A stretch of 64,000 bases of DNA. It comes from Anaerocolumna sp. (GTDB lineage: Bacteria > Bacillota > Clostridia > Lachnospirales > Lachnospiraceae). The notes beneath the pieces are model-generated. The model was given only the letters and a program-made list of their open reading frames with translations, made no database searches and had not been told where the DNA came from. Positions within the stretch are counted from its first letter, which is position 1. Every line of letters begins with the position of its first letter. The position numbers and the translations under genes are program-made. Of this stretch, positions 38,028 through 47,419 are shown one piece after another. The stretch lies in contig JAQSXJ010000015.1 of assembly GCA_029256725.1 (NCBI GenBank), forward strand, positions 62,001 through 126,000. The letters are read 5' to 3'.

Positions 38028-38107
38028 TTATATAAAGATTCCTAATATCTTTGCGATCTATTTATATTATTTGATGCGATACTATAGTGTTTTTTATGAT
38101 GTCTGCT

Positions 38108-39154
38108 TTATATATTATTAACTTCTAAAATCTTACCGATTCCTTCAAGCAGTTGGTCATTATCTTCCCTTAACTTAACGGCTATACGATAGTAACCAGC
38201 ACCCAGCTGTCTATAATTCTTACACTCTCTTATGAGAATTCCTCGCATTAATAATTCTTCATAAAGCCCCTCTTTACCTCGGAAAAGAAGGAAATTACCT
38301 TTAGAAGGATACACCTTAAATCCTAAGGAAGAAAGCCCGGAACTTAAATACTCTCTCTCTACCCCAAGCCATTTATATGTCTTATTCCTATACTCCATAT
38401 CTTTTAGCGCTTCCACTCCGGCAAGTTGGGCAGGAAGTGATACATTCCAAGACGGAGTATGCAGTAATAGCCTGTCCATTAATTCCTTCCGACTGCAGAT
38501 TCCGTATCCAAGTCTCAGTCCTGCTAAGGCATAAAATTTTGTAAATGCCCTGAGGATAAAAAGTCCTGGGTAGTTCTTTCTAATGCTTATAAGCGACTCT
38601 GCCTCTTTAATAAAATCAATAAAGCATTCATCCACTACCAGAAATATCCCAAGTTCCTGACATTTGTCTGCTACTTTTACCAGAAGGTTTTTATCCACAA
38701 GATTACCTACAGGATTAGAAGGATTACACAAAAACACCATATTGATATCAGCTGTCAGGTGGATAAGGTAATCCTCCTGCAGTGCGAAATCATTTTCTTC
38801 CTCTAGATTATAATAAGTAATTTCGCAGCCTGTAGCTTTAAGCGCCTGTTCATATTCTACGAAAGTAGGCGCACAGAGAAGAGCTTTTCCCGGTCGTATT
38901 ACCTGACATAGGCGGTAAATTAGATCCGAAGCACCATTAGCGCATATAAGCTCGTCACTATCTATAGCGTGCTCACTTGCTAATGCTGTCTTAAGCTCCC
39001 TGTAGTAATCGTCAGGATAGCGGTCGTATAAATCCACCGACTCTATCAGGATTTTACGAACCCGTTCCGGTATCCCTAAAGGATTGGTATTTACGGAAAA
39101 GTCTAAAGACACCTTCTTATCGTATATTTCACCGCCGTGTGTATAACTAATCAT
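38108..39154 (-). CDS. cobD: CobD-like/HisC-like PLP aminotransferase (threonine-phosphate decarboxylase)
   Basis: CobD decarboxylates threonine phosphate to (R)-1-amino-2-propanol phosphate, the linker arm of cobalamin. The 348-residue fold-type I PLP protein starts HGGEIYDKKVSLDFSVNTNPLGIP, typical of CobD, with the PLP Lys in ILRAFTKFYALAGLRLGYG near residue 213 and a C-terminal Arg region (ECKNYRQLGAGYYRIAVK). HisC has the same fold, but location inside the cobalamin block favours CobD. Confidence 0.9.
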   Translation of the reverse strand: MISYTHGGEIYDKKVSLDFSVNTNPLGIPERVRKILIESVDLYDRYPDDYYRELKTALASEHAIDSDELICANGASDLIYRLCQVIRPGKALLCAPTFVEYEQALKATGCEITYYNLEEENDFALQEDYLIHLTADINMVFLCNPSNPVGNLVDKNLLVKVADKCQELGIFLVVDECFIDFIKEAESLISIRKNYPGLFILRAFTKFYALAGLRLGYGICSRKELMDRLLLHTPSWNVSLPAQLAGVEALKDMEYRNKTYKWLGVEREYLSSGLSSLGFKVYPSKGNFLLFRGKEGLYEELLMRGILIRECKNYRQLGAGYYRIAVKLREDNDQLLEGIGKILEVNNI

Positions 39155-39333
39155 GTTCTACTTTTTTCCCTTCTTACAGTAAATAAATAATGTCGCTGGA
39201 TTACAAATACTATTATGCAAGAAATTTATGCCGCTAATTTCTTTATATAATATCGCACTAAAATTGCACTAATAGTTCATATTATTTAAAATAAATTAAT
39301 AAGTTTTATTCATCTGTATTTTAGTTCAGAATT

Positions 39334-40305
39334 TCATAAATACATCATTATTACGGCTCTGCACCCCCCAAATAGAAGCAGTGCCAGCAACGAACTGACA
39401 TACATCAGGCGATTTGCTCTCTTAATATCTTCTCTTACCACCGGTCTGGTATTATCACCTATAGTCTTTTTGTGATGAATGACACCAAAATAGGAGGCGT
39501 CACCACCTAACTGTACTCCCAGGGCTCCGGCACAAGCACTTTCTGTCTGAGCAGAGTTCGGACTGGAATGATTTCTATTATCTCTTCGGTAAATACGAAA
39601 AGCCTCTTTTAGCCGTAAACCTGTTAAGGGGCAGCTTACTATAAACAGATAGGCTGCTATTCTTGAAGGGATATAGTTTAATATATCATCAAGTCTGGCA
39701 GCACATCTTCCAAAATAGAGATACTTGCTGTTCTTATATCCTACCATAGAATCCATGGTATTTACTGCCTTATATAAGAATCCCAGTACAGGTCCTCCCA
39801 GTAAAAGATAACATAAAGGGGCTATTACACCATCAGAGGTATTCTCCGCAACTGTTTCAACTGCTGCCTTAATAATCCCCTCCTCTGTAAGCTCCCTGGT
39901 ATCTCTGCCGACAATCATGGAAACATTGTATCTGGCTTCCTCGATATCCTTCTTATTTAATGATCTATAAACCTTCATGCTTTCTTTCTTTAAACATCTG
40001 GCTGCAAGCGTCTGATAGCACATCACTGTCATAATACTAAACCCAAGCCATCGGTTGAACTGATAGGCTAGCTGTATAATAAGAAAAGGAATACCTCCCG
40101 AGAAAATTAAAACCACCAGTACTAATATAAAACCACCTATAAGTTCGCCCTTACTGGTCGCCGGCAAAAGTTTTCTAAGTATCTTTTCCGTAATTTGAAT
40201 CAGTTTGCCGATTAATCTTACCGGATGATACAACCAATAGGGATCACCAAGAATAAAATCCAGCAGAAAACCTGCCAGACATGCAAAAAGAATATCATAT
40301 ACCAT
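39334..40305 (-). CDS. cbiB: Adenosylcobinamide-phosphate synthase
   Basis: CbiB attaches the aminopropanol arm to adenosyl-cobyric acid. The 323-residue membrane protein has the family motifs GDPYWLYHPVRLIGKLI near residue 20-34, ENTSDGVIAPL near 155 and NHSSPNSAQTESACAGALGVQLGG near 245, with several hydrophobic helices. The 180-bp spacer before the CobD-like gene is AT-rich with no recognisable feature. Confidence 0.96.
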   Translation of the reverse strand: MVYDILFACLAGFLLDFILGDPYWLYHPVRLIGKLIQITEKILRKLLPATSKGELIGGFILVLVVLIFSGGIPFLIIQLAYQFNRWLGFSIMTVMCYQTLAARCLKKESMKVYRSLNKKDIEEARYNVSMIVGRDTRELTEEGIIKAAVETVAENTSDGVIAPLCYLLLGGPVLGFLYKAVNTMDSMVGYKNSKYLYFGRCAARLDDILNYIPSRIAAYLFIVSCPLTGLRLKEAFRIYRRDNRNHSSPNSAQTESACAGALGVQLGGDASYFGVIHHKKTIGDNTRPVVREDIKRANRLMYVSSLLALLLFGGCRAVIMMYL

Positions 40306-40344
40306 AATCTTACCTCATACCTCATTCTGTTTTTCAAAGAAGTT

Positions 40345-40926
40345 CTAGCTTAACTTATGTAATACCTTTAATGTGAACTTTTCTTCCAGTTCACATAGGT
40401 AACCTTCTCCATTCTTAAGCTGCCATTCAAAATAATCTTTTTTCTCAAGACTGTATTTATCAAGAATAGCCATAATAGTTCCGCCATGAACTACGAAGGT
40501 TATCGGTGCATTCCCGCTACTAAGAATTATTTCTTCATAAGCTTTTATACAGCGTTCTTTAAAGGCTTCATTTCCTTCCCCTCTTGGGAAATCCATCGTT
40601 CCTCCGCTGTCTATCCATGCCTGATAATTCAGATTTCCTGACAGTTCCAGGTAATTCTTGTATTCAAACTCACCAAAATCACATTCTTGAAGTCCCTTAT
40701 GTAATATTGGTTTTATAGCAGGAAATAATATCGCGGCAGTTTCCTTGCACCTGATAAGAGGACTTGCATAGATTATCTCTTCCTCTGAAGGTGGGTACAG
40801 ATAAGACTTCTTGATAATCAACTGTTTTCCTTCTTCACAAAGACCTTCATCCGTACTTCCTACATAACGTTTCTCAAGGTTTCCGGCTGTCATTCCATGC
40901 CGTATAAATCTTATGCTTCTGCCCAC
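40345..40926 (-). CDS. cobC: Histidine-phosphatase-family protein, likely CobC (alpha-ribazole phosphatase)
   Basis: CobC removes the phosphate from alpha-ribazole phosphate or from adenosylcobalamin phosphate. The catalytic RHG is in IRFIRHGMTAGN and the second His is in FVVHGGTIMAIL. I prefer the GTG start at 40926 because GGAGGG lies five nucleotides upstream; ATG codons at 40938 and 40950 are in frame but lack a good site. The length of about 193 residues fits the family. The cobalamin function is inferred from location. Confidence 0.85.
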   Translation of the reverse strand: MGRSIRFIRHGMTAGNLEKRYVGSTDEGLCEEGKQLIIKKSYLYPPSEEEIIYASPLIRCKETAAILFPAIKPILHKGLQECDFGEFEYKNYLELSGNLNYQAWIDSGGTMDFPRGEGNEAFKERCIKAYEEIILSSGNAPITFVVHGGTIMAILDKYSLEKKDYFEWQLKNGEGYLCELEEKFTLKVLHKLS

Positions 40927-41029
40927 ATTACCCTCCATCCTGTAAAACAATTTTTAAATTTGGTGCATATACATATCACAAGCTTGCTTGCCGTACTACA
41001 TAAATTAAGAAGTTAAAATACTTCATTTC

Positions 41030-41095
41030 ACATTAGCTCCCATTGCGTGCCAGCTGCTTGCAGATATGGCACTGTCATAAATTATGGTAAGAATT
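41030..41095 (-). repeat. Dispersed, diverged copy of the 85-bp repeat
   Basis: The minus strand carries CATAATTTATGACAGTGCCA, then ATCTGCAAGC and GCAATGGGAGCTAATGTGAA. These match the order of words in the 85-bp array at 35.7-36.0 kb (CATAATTCA, GTGCCACATCTACAA, GCAATGGGAGCAAGTGTGAA). It lies upstream of cobC, about 100 bp from its start. Confidence 0.7.
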
Positions 41096-41195
41096 ATACT
41101 TACGTTTATTCGTACTATAACTATGTTACCACAAGCAATCTTGCGCACTTTCAAAAATAATGTGACCTGTTGAACTGTTAGTCATCATTAATCTC

Positions 41196-41588
41196 TCAAG
41201 TTCCTTTTAACACCAGCCCAAGTCCACAGGAAATTCGCTCAACATGAACAGCAACAGAAGCAATTTTTAAAGAACAATGACCGACTGCCTCTCTAAAGCG
41301 TCTGTCTTTCCTGTCTAGAGGTACTACACCTGCTCCCACTTCATTGCAGATAATCACTGCCGATGGATTGCATCTAATCAATTCTTCTGTAAATTCTTCC
41401 GGCTCTATACCTTCTGTAAGTAACCGCTTAACGAATTCATGGTAATGATTAATAAATCTCTTTTTAAATAGCTCCTCTTTCATACACACAGCTCCATCAC
41501 AGAATTGGTCGCTGTCCATTGTTATTTTATACTTATTCAGTACATAATCTAATTTTCCTTGATTTAATCCGCCGATATACAGCTCCAT
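41196..41588 (-). CDS. Short CobU-like protein (130 aa)
   Basis: The protein begins with a P-loop-like MELYIGGLNQGKLDYV and has NEVGAGVVPLDRKDRRFREAVG, the C-terminal motif of CobU/CobP adenosylcobinamide kinase/guanylyltransferase. It lacks the middle part of CobU (about 50 residues fewer than the full-length copy at 42523). It lies just downstream of cobS. It may be a specialised or regulatory paralogue, or a non-catalytic relic that is still open. The second His-containing segment typical of guanylylation in CobU is not evident. Confidence 0.65.
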   Translation of the reverse strand: MELYIGGLNQGKLDYVLNKYKITMDSDQFCDGAVCMKEELFKKRFINHYHEFVKRLLTEGIEPEEFTEELIRCNPSAVIICNEVGAGVVPLDRKDRRFREAVGHCSLKIASVAVHVERISCGLGLVLKGT

Positions 41589-41779
41589 TTACTGCCTCCT
41601 TTCTGTTAGATCTATATTACTGTTAGATTTATACTACCGTTGTATATTGATTACTCTTATTGTATTCTTATTGCACTCCTTAACACTCTTGCAGAACACT
41701 AGATATAACGAATAGCTGAGACTCCTTAATACCCTTGTTATAACAGCTCCCTATCAGCATATTCACACTCTATTATTTA

Positions 41780-42535
41780 TCAATAAAGTACTGCACAGCT
41801 TATTACCACAAACAGCTCACAAAGCTGTAAGAAGAAGCCTGCCAGATCTCCTGTAATGCCGCCAAATTTCTTTCCAGACATTCTTTTGTAATAGATAAAA
41901 ACAAGAACAGCGGCTGCTGCCGGTACGATGCCTTTTGCTCCTCCTACTATAAACATCAGAGCTGCCATAGCTATCACTGTAGTGGAGAGCACTACAGCTG
42001 TAACTTTTTTCTGGGCAGCGGAGGAGAAGGTATGTAGTGTTCCTTCTTTTTTAGCATTGGGAAACCAAATCAGAGAAAGTCCACTTAAAGCTCTGGATAA
42101 TACAAATCCAAAAGCAATTAGCAGACAAGGTATCAGGTCTTTTATTTCTGTCAGAGCACCGAATAAAATCAGCATATACATAAGCCCGCCAATAACTGCA
42201 AAGGCACCGCAATGAGGGTCTTTTAGAATCTTAAGCTTCACTTCCTTGGACTGATAGGAGCTAAGTGCGTCTACTGTATCCAGAAATCCGTCCATATGGA
42301 TTCCTCCCGTAATCATTAAGGGCAGCACAGCCGCTATTGCAGCAGTAAAGCTGTTTCCAAAACCTAAACTTGCCGCAGCAAAATACCAGCCAATAAATAC
42401 GCCACCAATAACAATTCCTATAAGGGGAAAGAATACCATGGAATATTTCATATCCTCTTCTTTCCATTCAAAGATAGGTACTGGAATCTTGGAATACATA
42501 GAAAATGTTATTGCCAATCCTTTTAAAAGTCCCAT
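41780..42535 (-). CDS. cobS: Adenosylcobinamide-GDP ribazoletransferase (cobalamin synthase)
   Basis: CobS joins adenosylcobinamide-GDP with alpha-ribazole in the membrane. The 251-residue hydrophobic protein has the motif PLMITGGIHMDGFLDTVDAL near residue 72-91, which contains the conserved His/Asp cluster, and KDPHCGAFAVIGG near 107-119. The gene overlaps cobU by 13 nt. The length is normal (about 245-255). Confidence 0.96.
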   Translation of the reverse strand: MGLLKGLAITFSMYSKIPVPIFEWKEEDMKYSMVFFPLIGIVIGGVFIGWYFAAASLGFGNSFTAAIAAVLPLMITGGIHMDGFLDTVDALSSYQSKEVKLKILKDPHCGAFAVIGGLMYMLILFGALTEIKDLIPCLLIAFGFVLSRALSGLSLIWFPNAKKEGTLHTFSSAAQKKVTAVVLSTTVIAMAALMFIVGGAKGIVPAAAAVLVFIYYKRMSGKKFGGITGDLAGFFLQLCELFVVISCAVLY

Positions 42536-43074
42536 CGTTTTTCCTCCTCTTTTATAGGCAGCTTAAGCCCCGATACAATCTCATACACATTATCAGCCAT
42601 TGCAGTAAGCCGTCTGTTGATTTCACCCAGGTATTTAAGATAGCTCATGGTTTCCTCATATACAGAGCCATAATCAGAAAATACTTCATTGGTGACAATC
42701 ACCACATGCTCACATTGTTCTCTTAGTACCTTCACGCCATTGATTATGGCATCACATAACCCGTTTCCGCCGTATTTACTGAAGTACCCTTTCGGATCAT
42801 ACATTTCATTGGCTAAGAGGTTGGACATACACTCCAAAAGCAGCACCGGTCTGTCTGAAAGGGTGACTCCTGCAATATCCGTATACTGCTCCAGCGTTTC
42901 ATACCCTTTGCCGGCTCTCACTACCCGGTGTTTTGCTATCTTCTCCCTGCACTCCTCATCCCAGGGAATCATGGTAGCTAAGTATATCGCTCTATCCTTC
43001 TTTAAGGTTTCTACTACCTTCTCTGCAAAAGCTGATTTACCGCTGGCACTACCCCCGGTCACCAGAATCATCAT
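42523..43074 (-). CDS. cobU: Adenosylcobinamide kinase / adenosylcobinamide-phosphate guanylyltransferase
   Basis: CobU phosphorylates adenosylcobinamide and then transfers GMP to it. The 183-residue protein has the P-loop VTGGSASGKSAFAE at residues 5-18, the TMIPWDEECREKIAKHR segment that carries the guanylylated His, and a central VIVTNEVF motif. It lies between cobT and cobS with short overlaps. A Met at residue 2 could equally be the start. Confidence 0.95.
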   Translation of the reverse strand: MMILVTGGSASGKSAFAEKVVETLKKDRAIYLATMIPWDEECREKIAKHRVVRAGKGYETLEQYTDIAGVTLSDRPVLLLECMSNLLANEMYDPKGYFSKYGGNGLCDAIINGVKVLREQCEHVVIVTNEVFSDYGSVYEETMSYLKYLGEINRRLTAMADNVYEIVSGLKLPIKEEEKRWDF

Positions 43075-43100
43075 AAATTATCCGCCTTCCCTCTATTGCT

Positions 43101-44456
43101 TCACTTTCCTGTTTTTAAGTCCTCATAAGCTACAATCTTCATTCCCCTAAAGGTCGGTGAATTCCTATACACTGCCTCTGCCATATCTAATAATGGGAAC
43201 AAAAATGCTGTACCGCTTCCTTCACCCAAGGCCAGATCACCGTATATAACCGGCGTAAGTCCCAATTCTTTTAAGATATAATCACAAGCCTTCTCCCTGC
43301 CCTGATGGGAAGCCAGCATGAAATGAACAGCATCAGGATTTATCCTGCACGCGGTTAGGGCTGCCACAGCTGAAATAATACCATCTATTACTACAGGGAG
43401 ACGGTAAAGCATTCCACCAAGGAACAATCCGGTAATACCCGCAATATCAAAGCCTCCTATTTTAGCAAGCACATCCACTGGGTCAGAGGAGTCCGGTTTG
43501 TTAACTTCGATTGCCTGTTCAATAACCTGTATCTTATGGACAACACCTTCATTTGAGAGGCCCGCACCAGGTCCTGTAAGCGTTTTGACCGGAAGCTTTA
43601 ACATTACACTTGCCATGGCTGAACTGGTAGTGGTATTCCCAATCCCCATTTCCCCGGTTCCTACAATAGAATACCCCTTATCTTTTAGTTCTCTCATAAG
43701 GTTTATACCTGTCATTATAGCTTGTACAGCCTGTGCTCTGCTCATTGCTGCACCTTTGGCGATATTGCCGGTGCCTTTAGCAACCTTTGCAGCGATCAAA
43801 CCATTTAAAAATGTTACATCTGTGTTCTCCTGCCATGCAGTTTCTTCGTGCTTAATCAGTTTCTCTGACTTCTCTCTCTCTCTATGCTTATCCAGTTCCG
43901 CTGACTTTTCTCTCTCTATGTGCCTATCCAGTTCCTTTGTCTTTTCCCTCTCTATGTGCTTATCAAGTTCCGCTGACTTTTCCCTCTCTATGTGCCTATC
44001 CAGTTCCTTGGTCTTGTCCCTCTCTATGTGCTTATCCAGTTCCGCTGACTTTTCTCTCTCAATGTGCTTATTCAGTTCCCCTGTCTTTTCTTCCCCTGTG
44101 TTCATTCCGATATCAACTGCTATTACCTGTGCTCCGCTATAGCGGGCAAGGGTATTGATATTTCCTTTTCCCTCAGCAATATGACCAGCTACGATTGCTG
44201 TTACACTTTGATCTGTTTGGGTGACCCCTTCTTCTACAACACCGTTATCACTGCACATTACCACGATTGCCTTCTTATCGAGTTTAATATCCTGACAACC
44301 GGTTATACCGGCTATTTTAATAAGGTATTTCTCAAAGGTCCCAAGACTATACAGAGGTTTCGCCACTTCATTCCAGCGAAGCTTGCAGGCTTCCATGGCT
44401 TCCTTGTCGAGAGGAAAGCTTCCTTTCGTTAAATCCTCAAACTGCTTAATGTCCAT
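43101..44456 (-). CDS. cobT: Nicotinate-nucleotide:DMB phosphoribosyltransferase with a 12-residue repeat insertion
   Basis: CobT makes alpha-ribazole phosphate from nicotinate mononucleotide and the lower-ligand base. Family motifs are present on both sides of an unusual insert: VVMCSDNGVVEEGVTQTDQS, GTGEMGIGNTTTSSAM, GFDIAGITGLFLGG and the catalytic Glu near the end in LALGEGSGTAFLFPL. The protein has about 451 residues against about 350 normally. The excess is seven tandem 12-residue units (AELDKHIEREK type, about residues 122-206), strongly charged and likely helical. I start at ATG 44456, which has AAGGTG six nucleotides upstream. The enzyme is probably functional, since the repeat keeps the frame. 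Confidence 0.93.
   Translation of the reverse strand: MDIKQFEDLTKGSFPLDKEAMEACKLRWNEVAKPLYSLGTFEKYLIKIAGITGCQDIKLDKKAIVVMCSDNGVVEEGVTQTDQSVTAIVAGHIAEGKGNINTLARYSGAQVIAVDIGMNTGEEKTGELNKHIEREKSAELDKHIERDKTKELDRHIEREKSAELDKHIEREKTKELDRHIEREKSAELDKHREREKSEKLIKHEETAWQENTDVTFLNGLIAAKVAKGTGNIAKGAAMSRAQAVQAIMTGINLMRELKDKGYSIVGTGEMGIGNTTTSSAMASVMLKLPVKTLTGPGAGLSNEGVVHKIQVIEQAIEVNKPDSSDPVDVLAKIGGFDIAGITGLFLGGMLYRLPVVIDGIISAVAALTACRINPDAVHFMLASHQGREKACDYILKELGLTPVIYGDLALGEGSGTAFLFPLLDMAEAVYRNSPTFRGMKIVAYEDLKTGK
43839..44093 (-). repeat. In-frame 36-bp tandem repeat inside cobT
   Basis: Seven units encode variants of KSAELDKHIERE and KTKELDRHIERE, with an alternating pattern that gives a higher-order period of 72 bp. 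DNA conservation between units is high, so expansion is recent. Other frames of the same DNA give low-complexity Ser/Leu runs. Confidence 0.9.
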
Positions 44457-44468
44457 AACTTGCACCTT

Positions 44469-45926
44469 TTATCTTCCATAATCTTCAGCTTTTTTAAGGA
44501 ATCGCCAGGCTGCTTTTTCATTGCCCGGAAAATAGAGATGGGGAAATCCGGCATACATCCTGTCTGTTGCTATTACTTCTCTCCATTCCTGTCCATTAGA
44601 AGCCTTCGTTACCAGAAAATCATCACCGATTATGTTGCTGTCCCAATAATGAAATTCATGAGCTTTCAGACTATCGCCCTGTTCAGCCAACAGACTATCC
44701 TTCTCTGCCTTTAATTCCACATAACCAAAACGTCTTAACCTGCCCGTGGGAAAGGCTTTCCCAGAGAGTGCACCCACCATTTTATGTATTCTGCCTTCCT
44801 TATCCTCCAATTCTTGTTGAAGATAAAGAAAACCTCCGCATTCTGCTATTGCAGGTATTCCCTCGTTAATACATTCTCGGATTTCTTCTCTGATGGATTT
44901 ATTTTCACTTAACCTCTCTGCATGGAGTTCGGGATATCCACCGCCTAAGTAGAGTCCTGCAAGATCTTTAGGAAGTCTGTTATCCTTTAGCGGACTGAAA
45001 GGTATAATTTCACCGCCAAAACTTTCTAACAGCCTTAAATTTTCCCTATAGTAAAAGGTAAAAGCTTCGTCCATGGCTACTCCTATCCTTACAGGTCTGG
45101 CGACAGGAATTTGGTATATGTTTCGATACAACGGACTGTTTTCTTTGGAATGATCGGATAAATCACTTTCAGTATTAGTTTTTATTGGTTTAATTGTATC
45201 GTTATTCTCATTTCTTTCTAAGTATGTAGAATATTCTACAGACGGTGCCTCCGCTGCTATCTTTAGTAATCCCTCTATGTCTACTGTTTTCTCAAGTTCT
45301 TTACTTAATTGAGAAAGAATATCCTCCAGGTTCTTGATTTCCTCTGCCATTAGAAGTCCCAAATGCCGGCTTTCTATAACTATATCTTTTAGTTCCGGTA
45401 CATAACCAAAGCATTTTGTACCTAATTCTTCACACTTATTTTTGGCTGCTTCATAAAGGACAGGAGACAAACGGTTAAAGATTACACCGGCTATCTTACT
45501 GTCTTTCTTGTAATGTAAGAATCCTTGCAACAGTGCTCCGAGAGAGTTCCCCATTCCTTTGGCTTCAATTATCAGTATGACCGGTGTATCTGTAAGGGAA
45601 GCTACTTCATAGGAACTGCTTCGTTCTGTGAACCCGATACCATCGTAATAGCCCATAACTCCTTCCATTACAGAAATATCACTCTCCTTACTGCCTTCCA
45701 GGAATACTTCCTTTACTGCATTCTCTCCCGAAAGAAAAATATCGAGATTATAGGAATCTGTTCCAATTACCTTCCTGTGAAACATAGGATCAATGTAATC
45801 CGGCCCGCATTTAAAGGAACTGATAACCATTCCTCTATCCTTTAAACACTTTAAGATTCCGCAGGTAAGAGTAGTTTTTCCGGTTCCGCTTTTGGTTCCG
45901 GCAAACATAATTCGGTTTCTTTTCAT
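44469..45926 (-). CDS. cbiA: Cobyrinic acid a,c-diamide synthase
   Basis: CbiA amidates side chains a and c of cobyrinate using glutamine and ATP. The 485-residue protein has an N-terminal P-loop AGTKSGTGKTTLTCG and a C-terminal glutamine amidotransferase-like domain with the nucleophile Cys in AIAECGGFLYLQ near residue 330. The length is about 25 residues above the norm, partly through a hydrophilic linker (about 235-262). The gene lies 12 bp before cobT. Confidence 0.96.
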   Translation of the reverse strand: MKRNRIMFAGTKSGTGKTTLTCGILKCLKDRGMVISSFKCGPDYIDPMFHRKVIGTDSYNLDIFLSGENAVKEVFLEGSKESDISVMEGVMGYYDGIGFTERSSSYEVASLTDTPVILIIEAKGMGNSLGALLQGFLHYKKDSKIAGVIFNRLSPVLYEAAKNKCEELGTKCFGYVPELKDIVIESRHLGLLMAEEIKNLEDILSQLSKELEKTVDIEGLLKIAAEAPSVEYSTYLERNENNDTIKPIKTNTESDLSDHSKENSPLYRNIYQIPVARPVRIGVAMDEAFTFYYRENLRLLESFGGEIIPFSPLKDNRLPKDLAGLYLGGGYPELHAERLSENKSIREEIRECINEGIPAIAECGGFLYLQQELEDKEGRIHKMVGALSGKAFPTGRLRRFGYVELKAEKDSLLAEQGDSLKAHEFHYWDSNIIGDDFLVTKASNGQEWREVIATDRMYAGFPHLYFPGNEKAAWRFLKKAEDYGR

Positions 45927-46019
45927 AATAACTCCTATCTGTATCTTGTATTGTACATTTCAGGAATTTACACGTACACTCATGCCTACCCTGTTTTATG
46001 TTTTTCCTTTTCCTTGCTT

Positions 46020-47228
46020 TTATGTTCTTCCTTTGCCTCTGCCTTTTATAATAAATACCGGATTTTGTGCCAAAAGCATATGGTAAGGCCCTGCTGTTCT
46101 GGTTTTTGTAATAGCTGCCTGTATTATTTCCATATCCGTTATCTCTAATTTCTTAAAAGCCTCCAGGGCTTCACTTAAAGTTTCCAGCGTAATAGCATTT
46201 AGTACCAACCTGATAGAAGGGTTTCTATCAAGTAGTTCTTCCAGTGTTTTGCTGAGTTTTCCTCTGCTTCCTCCGATAAAGGCAGCATCCGGTACCGGCA
46301 GTTCTTCTAAGCAGTCCGGAGCACTTCCCCTGATTACAGTAAGATTCTTAAGTGAGAACTTCTCTCTGTTTCTTTCTATGAGCTCAGTCCCTTCCTCTTT
46401 CTCCTCGATAGCATAGACCCAGCCGTTATTTAACAATAAAGCCGCTTCCACGCTTAAGGAACCAGTGCCGGCTCCGATGTCGTATACGATATCATTGTCT
46501 TTAAGCGAAAGCTTGCTTATTGAAAGAAGTCTTACCTCGCTTTTCGTCATAGGGATATCCCCTCTTATGAAATCTTCATCGGGTATACCAAGGTGATATT
46601 CTTTACTATAGAAACTATTTATTATAAACAATGAAGTAAGGGGTTTATCCTCCATAACCGATAACTCGGCCGGTGTCACCTTTATTACTTCCTCTTCTGC
46701 ATAGGATAGTGCAATTCCAACATAAATATCAAGTTCCAGAAGACCGGCAGCTATAAGTTCCTTTCCTATCACAGCGAGCTTTCCATCTGTTAATAGAAAA
46801 GTTTTAGAATGCTCTCTTACTGCTCTTGTGAAGTCACAGCTTTTTCCGTGAAGGCTTAAGATGCAGGCATCCTCCCAGGAGATTCCAAGAAGAGCACTGA
46901 AATAAGAAACTGTGGATATGCCAGGTATTACCTTAACCTCATATTCACCATTCTCTTTCAAAGCTTCTGCAACCTTACCTGCTCCACTATAAAACCCTGT
47001 ATCTCCTGAGAAAAGTATAGTATACTGCTCATAAGCAGATGTTTCTACAAACTGCTTGATTTCCAAAGGGTTATAGGATTCAAAAATCTCTCTGTCTCCA
47101 CAGGATACGGATTCCAGCATCCGCCTTGCACCAATAAATACCTGTGCATTCTCAATGGCTCTTTTACCTTCCTGTGTAAGTGTGTCTGGATTACCCATCC
47201 CAATCCCTACTAAGTTGATTTTTTTCAT
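46020..47228 (-). CDS. cbiET: Fused cobalt-precorrin-7 C5-methyltransferase / C15-methyltransferase (decarboxylating)
   Basis: This 402-residue fusion has an N-terminal tetrapyrrole methylase domain (CbiE, about 1-200, start KINLVGIGMGNPDTLT) and a C-terminal class I SAM methyltransferase (CbiT, about 210-400, with DIVYDIGAGTGSLSVEAAL). The fused form is the CobL arrangement. It adds methyls at C5 and C15 and removes the C12 acetate carboxyl. It lies upstream of cbiA with a 93-bp spacer. Confidence 0.95.
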   Translation of the reverse strand: MKKINLVGIGMGNPDTLTQEGKRAIENAQVFIGARRMLESVSCGDREIFESYNPLEIKQFVETSAYEQYTILFSGDTGFYSGAGKVAEALKENGEYEVKVIPGISTVSYFSALLGISWEDACILSLHGKSCDFTRAVREHSKTFLLTDGKLAVIGKELIAAGLLELDIYVGIALSYAEEEVIKVTPAELSVMEDKPLTSLFIINSFYSKEYHLGIPDEDFIRGDIPMTKSEVRLLSISKLSLKDNDIVYDIGAGTGSLSVEAALLLNNGWVYAIEEKEEGTELIERNREKFSLKNLTVIRGSAPDCLEELPVPDAAFIGGSRGKLSKTLEELLDRNPSIRLVLNAITLETLSEALEAFKKLEITDMEIIQAAITKTRTAGPYHMLLAQNPVFIIKGRGKGRT

Positions 47229-47419
47229 AAATTCCTTTCTACAAATGAATCTTAGTTCTAACGACTTCCTGGAATAAAAGTTTGTATCTTTGGTATTCCC
47301 TGGAAGAGGTTATAAACTTAATTCAACTTAACACTATACATATCGCAGAATGGATACAATATTGACCAAACTGCTGCTACACTTACTATTGATAGTGTTG
47401 AAACCTTACTTTACGTTCG

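Noticed and set aside
37838-38121. Two overlapping plus-strand open frames with repetitive Phe/Leu/Ser/Tyr content
   Set aside because: They are translations of the 23-bp pyrimidine minisatellite; no ribosome-binding site or non-repetitive sequence supports a gene.
43498-44158. Plus-strand open frames up to 214 codons opposite cobT
   Set aside because: Low-complexity Ser/Leu/Cys content mirrors the cobT repeat; the cobT frame has full family motifs.
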